From contig JACQYS010000012.1 in NCBI GenBank assembly GCA_016208105.1, forward strand, positions 1 through 64,000: a DNA stretch of 64,000 bases, given 5' to 3'. The number at the start of each line of letters is the position of its first letter. Positions within the stretch are counted from its first letter, which is position 1. This document shows positions 60,571 to 64,000 of this stretch, piece by piece. Source of the DNA: Desulfovibrio sp. (lineage in GTDB: Bacteria; Desulfobacterota; Desulfovibrionia; Desulfovibrionales; Desulfovibrionaceae). The notes beneath the pieces are model-generated. The model was not told the origin of the DNA, did no database searches, and saw nothing but the letters and a program-made list of their open reading frames with translations. Made by a program: the position numbers and the translations under genes.

Positions 60571-61776
60571 CTATAGAAGTCCACCAGCATATTGTCCAGA
60601 CGAACCGATGATCTCAAGGCCCAACCCGCGCAGATTCTGGCGCCAAGTCAAAGTGCTTAAAGACGACGGAAGCACGGCCAGCTCCGGGCCCGACTCTTCC
60701 CGAACTCTACGGCAGGCCTCGGCCACACCACTGGCCACGGCCTGGGGCTCAAGCTCGTGGATGGAGACGATGCCAGGATGAGACTGGGACAAATCCTTTG
60801 AGGCGTACCGGTTGGTCACTGTCTTCAAACCGAACAGGGCCATCTCCAGAGGGGGATAGGACGGGTGCGGAGAGGCCATGAGAGACAGGCCCACGTGGCT
60901 TTGTTCAAGAAGGGCGGCATAGCTCGTAAGCGGCAGCTTCCCAAGACTTTTCAGCACCGCCCCGGGGGTTAGCATAATGTCCTGATGCGGCTGGCCGACG
61001 GAAAAAAACGCGTAGCGGTTTCTTTCACTCTCAGGGATTGCCCCGATGAACAAAGCCAGCCCCTGCACGGTGGTCTGGAACCTGTTCCGGGGGGACAAGG
61101 GCCGGCCGTACACCAGAACGACCAGCGGAGCCGGCTCAGGTTTGGCGAGCCTCCACCGCCTCTCATCCAGAAAAGCTCGAAGATCAGGGTTGAGTGATGG
61201 CGCAAAGGCGTGGGTTCTGGCGAATCTGTAGCCGGAGCGGCTGAAATGCCTGGCCAGTTCAAGGGAATTGATCACCGCGGTGCAGCGTTCCCCGTGGCCA
61301 TAGCTTGCCTGAGCGCGAAGGCGTTTTTCCCCCTCAGGCAGAAAATCCGGCTCGAAGTCCTGAATGAGATAGTAAAAATCCGGAGCGCGAAGGCCAATGC
61401 TCTCCATGGCCTCGTCATACGCCCGCCAGGTTCCCACAGTACTCCAATGGGTGCACAGGAAAATTTCGCGTCCATGGCAGACCAGCTCGCCTCCGGCCAG
61501 GCTGACCACCTCGTACTGTCCGTCTTCTCCTGATTTGATCGGGGCAAACATCCGCCCGGATTCCGGAAGGGGCATCTGGGAGATCATCCGCACCGACGCG
61601 TAGCCATCAGCCAGCAACCTGGCCAATTCCACAGCGGTGGAAATGCCGCCGAACGCCCCGCGGGCGTCCACATGGGGCAGAACGACGTTCAGCCGGGCCG
61701 GAGCATCCGGCCGGGCCTCGAAAAGAATTCGCGGGGGCACGGAAAAATCCAGGTCGTGCTCAGAACTCTCACCCAT
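60571..61776 (-). CDS. WsaF-like glycosyltransferase
   Basis: A 401-aa protein resembling WsaF rhamnosyltransferases. Central features are FYYLIQDFEPDFLPEG and, in the C-terminal half, VVLVYGRPLSPRNRF and SYPPLEMALFGLKTVTNRYA. A Gly-rich ARGAFGGISTAVELARLLA precedes them. GGAAGG stands before the ATG. It lies alone, upstream of the EF-hand gene and downstream of mntP. Probably adds a deoxysugar to a surface glycan; donor unknown. Confidence 0.8.
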   Translation of the reverse strand: MGESSEHDLDFSVPPRILFEARPDAPARLNVVLPHVDARGAFGGISTAVELARLLADGYASVRMISQMPLPESGRMFAPIKSGEDGQYEVVSLAGGELVCHGREIFLCTHWSTVGTWRAYDEAMESIGLRAPDFYYLIQDFEPDFLPEGEKRLRAQASYGHGERCTAVINSLELARHFSRSGYRFARTHAFAPSLNPDLRAFLDERRWRLAKPEPAPLVVLVYGRPLSPRNRFQTTVQGLALFIGAIPESERNRYAFFSVGQPHQDIMLTPGAVLKSLGKLPLTSYAALLEQSHVGLSLMASPHPSYPPLEMALFGLKTVTNRYASKDLSQSHPGIVSIHELEPQAVASGVAEACRRVREESGPELAVLPSSLSTLTWRQNLRGLGLEIIGSSGQYAGGLL

Positions 61777-61869
61777 TCAGACCTTCCTGGATGCTGTGGT
61801 TTCACAACCGGAGTTGCTGAGAAATTCCGTAGAGAAAATTTCTTCGTGCCCGCTTGCCTAAACCGCCTT

Positions 61870-62457
61870 TCAGGACAAGAGCGCCAGGGCGTCATGCTCA
61901 GCGAGTATCTTCACGCCAATCCCGATGAGCGTCACGCCCCCAAGGACTTCAGCGTATCGGCTCACGGCTGAAACATGCCCGGCCATGCAGCCTATTCTTA
62001 CTCCCAGAGCGGTGATGACGAAGCAGACCAAGCCTATCACCAACGCCGGGAACCAAATTGGCTCGCCCAGCACAGAAAAGGAGAGTCCAACGGCCAAGGC
62101 GTCAATGCTGGTGGCCACGGACAAGAGAATGAGCTGGAACCCCTTGGTTGGATCTTTGGGATCACACGTCTCCCCCGCGTCTTCGCCTTTAATACCTTCG
62201 TAAACCATCTTGCCCCCCACCAGGGCAAGAAGCCCGAAAGCCGCCCAATGGTCGTAGCTTTCGATGTGGGAACGAACCGAAAGTCCAAGCAGCCAGCCCG
62301 CGACGGGCATCAGAGCCTGGAAGAGGCCGAAGGCTCCCGCCATGCGAAGGACTTGTCCTGCTTTGGCCTGACGAAGGCATATTCCGGTGGCCAGAGACAC
62401 GGCAAAGGCGTCCATGGCCAGGGCCACCGCAATGGCCAAGAGAGTGACAAAGGGCAT
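61870..62457 (-). CDS. mntP: Manganese efflux pump MntP
   Basis: A 195-aa membrane protein with six helices. The two conserved acidic helix motifs are AMDAFAVSLATG and SIDALAVGLSFS, which bind Mn2+ in this family. Length and layout are standard. AAGGA precedes the ATG. The upstream 250 bases show no clear yybP-ykoY manganese riboswitch. Confidence 0.92.
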   Translation of the reverse strand: MPFVTLLAIAVALAMDAFAVSLATGICLRQAKAGQVLRMAGAFGLFQALMPVAGWLLGLSVRSHIESYDHWAAFGLLALVGGKMVYEGIKGEDAGETCDPKDPTKGFQLILLSVATSIDALAVGLSFSVLGEPIWFPALVIGLVCFVITALGVRIGCMAGHVSAVSRYAEVLGGVTLIGIGVKILAEHDALALLS

Positions 62458-62614
62458 CGGCTGTCCTTAAGGGTGTCTCAGTTGCGCGAAGGCTGACCCT
62501 CGCCGGGGTTATTCATCAGAATCATCCGCCATTTTTTGCACACGCAAGGGTCTGGCTACCAAATTGAAAGGGGAAGCCGCAAGCTGCCTCTGGGAAAGAC
62601 CTATTCGAAAGCGC

Positions 62615-62648
62615 CGCGCCCGCTACCGGAGAACCGATGGCGGGCGCG
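62615..62648 (-). terminator. Hairpin after the small zinc-ribbon gene
   Basis: CGCGCCCGC (62615-62623) pairs with GCGGGCGCG (62640-62648) and the interior also pairs in part. The T-run is weak (CTTTCG a few bases on). Separates the zinc-ribbon gene from mntP, which leaves about 150 further bases with no supported feature. Confidence 0.5.
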
Positions 62649-62709
62649 ATTTGCATGGACCGGTTGCCCAAGACACGAGTCGGTCCTGGCGACAGGTTCG
62701 CTCTCTGGC

Positions 62710-62955
62710 CTAATCCCGGCAGGCGCCGTGCCAGGCAACCAGGCTGAAGGGGATATAATTGTTGTCAGGGTCCTCGGCGTAGCGGCAGCCGAGGGGCTGC
62801 CCCTCTTCCGTGTTGCGGATTGCGGCGGGTGATCCTTTGAAGAAGGTGCACTCGTTGTTGTTGCAGACCAGAATCTTGCCCCAGCCGGTTTCGGGGGGCC
62901 CAAGCCAATCCGTCAATTCGACGCCGCAGTGCGGACAGCAGCGGGTACTGGACAT
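62710..62955 (-). CDS. Small zinc-ribbon protein
   Basis: An 81-aa protein with four cysteines in zinc-ribbon spacing: CCPHCGVELTDW and, 20 residues on, LVCNNNECTFF. No membrane segment. The C-terminal part includes a RYAEDPDNNYIPF stretch. GAGGAG precedes the ATG at 62955. Similar small proteins are common in this bacterial group; function unknown. Confidence 0.75.
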   Translation of the reverse strand: MSSTRCCPHCGVELTDWLGPPETGWGKILVCNNNECTFFKGSPAAIRNTEEGQPLGCRYAEDPDNNYIPFSLVAWHGACRD

Positions 62956-63038
62956 GATATACTCCTCTTTCGCAGCGATAATGCTAGGCGTTTTCCGCCA
63001 CGCCCAGTGAACTAGGCATAAAACAGCGGGTGTCAAGG

Positions 63039-63067
63039 CCGGCCGCCCCTTGCACAGGGACGGCCGG
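63039..63067 (-). terminator. Hairpin after the CBS-ACT gene
   Basis: CCGGCCGCCCCT (63039-63050) pairs with AGGGACGGCCGG (63056-63067) with one mismatch. On the minus strand it follows the CBS-ACT stop by about 12 bases; only a weak T-run follows. Confidence 0.55.
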
Positions 63068-63078
63068 AGCATGGAATG

Positions 63079-63759
63079 CTATGGGATGATGGGGTTTAAG
63101 TTGTCGCGCACCCAGTAGAGAAGGGTGTATTTGGTGGAGAGCTGGGCCACCATGTCGTTCAAAACGGCCTTGTCCGGATCCTGGATGCGGATGTAGACTG
63201 CGCGGTGGCCTTCGTCGGCATGGGTGAAGGAGGTGAGCACGCTGATAACGCGGGCGTTGAAGTCCTTCATGTCGTCCAACACGGACTTGAGAGAGCCAGG
63301 CGAATTAGGCAGGCTAAAGGCCAGCTGCACCCCGCCCTCGGTGATGCCGGTGATGTTCACCAGCACCTTGAACACGTCGGAGTCCGTTATGATGCCCACC
63401 ACTTTCAGGTTTTCGTCCACCACGGGCAGCCCCCCGAAGTGGTTGTTCATCATGAGCACGGCCGCCTTCTCCACCGTTTCCGACGGTTTCACGGCCAGCG
63501 GGGCCTTGGTCATGATGTCTTTGACCTTGATTTCGGAGAGCAGGTAGTAAAGCTCGTGCATGTCGAGTGAAGTGGCCTTGGACGGGGAAGCTTCCTTGAG
63601 GTCGCGGTCGGAGACGATGCCCAAGAGGCGGTTGGAATCGTCCACCACCGGAATCCTGCTGATCTTGTGTTCGCGCATGAGCTTGGAGGCCTTCATCATG
63701 GAGGTATCCGGGCCCACGGTGATCACTTCCTTGGTCATCCAGTCGCGAATAAGCATAAG
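63079..63759 (-). CDS. CBS-pair and ACT-domain regulatory protein (AcuB-like)
   Basis: A 226-aa cytoplasmic protein. Two CBS motifs lie at residues 1-60 (MLIRDWMTKEVITVGPDTSM) and 75-135 (VKDIMTKAPLAVKPSETVEK), followed by an ACT domain from about 145. Such proteins sense adenine nucleotides or amino acids; AcuB of Bacillus is the nearest named type. GAGGA precedes the ATG at 63759. Target unknown. Confidence 0.85.
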   Translation of the reverse strand, partial: LMLIRDWMTKEVITVGPDTSMMKASKLMREHKISRIPVVDDSNRLLGIVSDRDLKEASPSKATSLDMHELYYLLSEIKVKDIMTKAPLAVKPSETVEKAAVLMMNNHFGGLPVVDENLKVVGIITDSDVFKVLVNITGITEGGVQLAFSLPNSPGSLKSVLDDMKDFNARVISVLTSFTHADEGHRAVYIRIQDPDKAVLNDMVAQLSTKYTLLYWVRDNLNPIIP

Positions 63760-63903
63760 TTCCTCTCTTTGTTGGCGGCCAACCAGCCGTTTGGCATCAT
63801 TACAGAAAGACGGGCCCAAGGGCAACGCCAGACTGCGTCCCGGGCCTTGATAGCCACGGCCCGTCGCGCTACAGCAAGGCAAAGACTTGAACCAGGACGA
63901 TCC

Positions 63904-64000
63904 ATGCCCAAACCCCTTTCTCTTGCCTTGAACAAATTAAGAGCCGTCTGCCCTCCCATGTCCGTGCCTTTTGAGGACAGCCGCGAAATCCCCGTCGGGG
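63904..64000 (+). CDS. Start of a plus-strand gene running off the window
   Basis: An open frame begins ATG CCC AAA at 63904 with AGGA seven bases upstream, and reads MPKPLSLALNKLRAVCPPMS and onward without a stop to the window end. About 32 residues are visible; the family cannot be recognised. It is divergent from the CBS-ACT gene. Confidence 0.5.
   Translation, partial: MPKPLSLALNKLRAVCPPMSVPFEDSREIPVG

Noticed and set aside
62458-62709. Possible yybP-ykoY manganese riboswitch upstream of mntP
   Set aside because: I looked for the GGGGAGTAG and related conserved segments on the minus strand and did not find them; the only clear structure is a terminator-like hairpin.
1-64000. CRISPR arrays, tRNA and rRNA genes
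   Set aside because: No regularly spaced direct repeats were noticed, and the intergenic gaps read by eye show no cloverleaf with a T-loop GTTCRANNC box or rRNA core sequence. A covariance-model scan would settle this.

Overview
The window looks like chromosomal DNA from an anaerobic deltaproteobacterium of the Desulfovibrio group. This is inferred from gene content, not from a database match. The clues are an alternative (siroheme-dependent) heme locus in the order ahbC-hemB-ahbD-AsnC-like decarboxylase, a fused cobA-hemD, an exported CbiK chelatase heading a cobalamin-riboswitch operon, and a flagellar operon behind a sigma-54-type promoter. Most genes are GC-rich and tightly packed, with many 1-8 nt overlaps. 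I saw no rRNA, tRNA or CRISPR array.

Region 1 (1-5.3 kb, minus strand) is a sugar-modification operon: an epimerase/dehydratase, a left-handed beta-helix acetyltransferase, an unusual fusion of a membrane GT2 glycosyltransferase with a DegT-type aminotransferase, a small exported protein, and a GT-C-like membrane protein whose end is overwritten by an IS1595-type insertion sequence. Region 2 (5.6-15.1 kb) holds housekeeping genes (cyclophilin, cobA-hemD, purN, a stand-alone IMP cyclohydrolase), a MarR-EmrAB efflux operon with a visible palindromic operator, and an FMN-dependent hydroxy-acid oxidase. Region 3 (15.4-21.4 kb) is the flagellar basal-body/export operon flgB-flgC-fliE-fliF-fliG-fliH-fliI.

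Region 4 (22.4-33.8 kb, minus strand) is a polysaccharide locus: fcl, a GT4 glycosyltransferase, three very large membrane proteins, a Wzx-type flippase and a GmhA-like isomerase. Most junctions overlap or nearly touch. Region 5 (33.8-39.9 kb) carries Hpt, rpe and the heme genes. A strikingly AT-rich HEPN-like gene sits between hemB and ahbD, coupled to hemB. Region 6 (40-49.4 kb) has envelope proteins, two glycosyltransferases next to fliS-fliD, and two tandem flagellin genes, each behind a good sigma-28 promoter.

Region 7 (49.6-54.2 kb) is the B12 operon cbiK-btuC-btuD-btuF-cbiL under a complete cobalamin riboswitch. Region 8 (54.2-64 kb) contains pabA-pabB-pabC, a metal-permease pair, an ADP-ribosylglycohydrolase-family protein, a receiver-domain protein, an EF-hand protein, a WsaF-like glycosyltransferase, mntP, a zinc-ribbon protein, a CBS-ACT protein and the start of one further gene.

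The tetrapyrrole genes fit together. HemB and CobA-HemD make precorrin-2 from aminolevulinate. The Ahb enzymes lead from siroheme to heme, and CbiK plus CbiL lead toward cobalamin. The strongest candidates for something new are the GT2-aminotransferase fusion module, the HEPN-like insertion in the heme locus, and the triad of giant membrane proteins.
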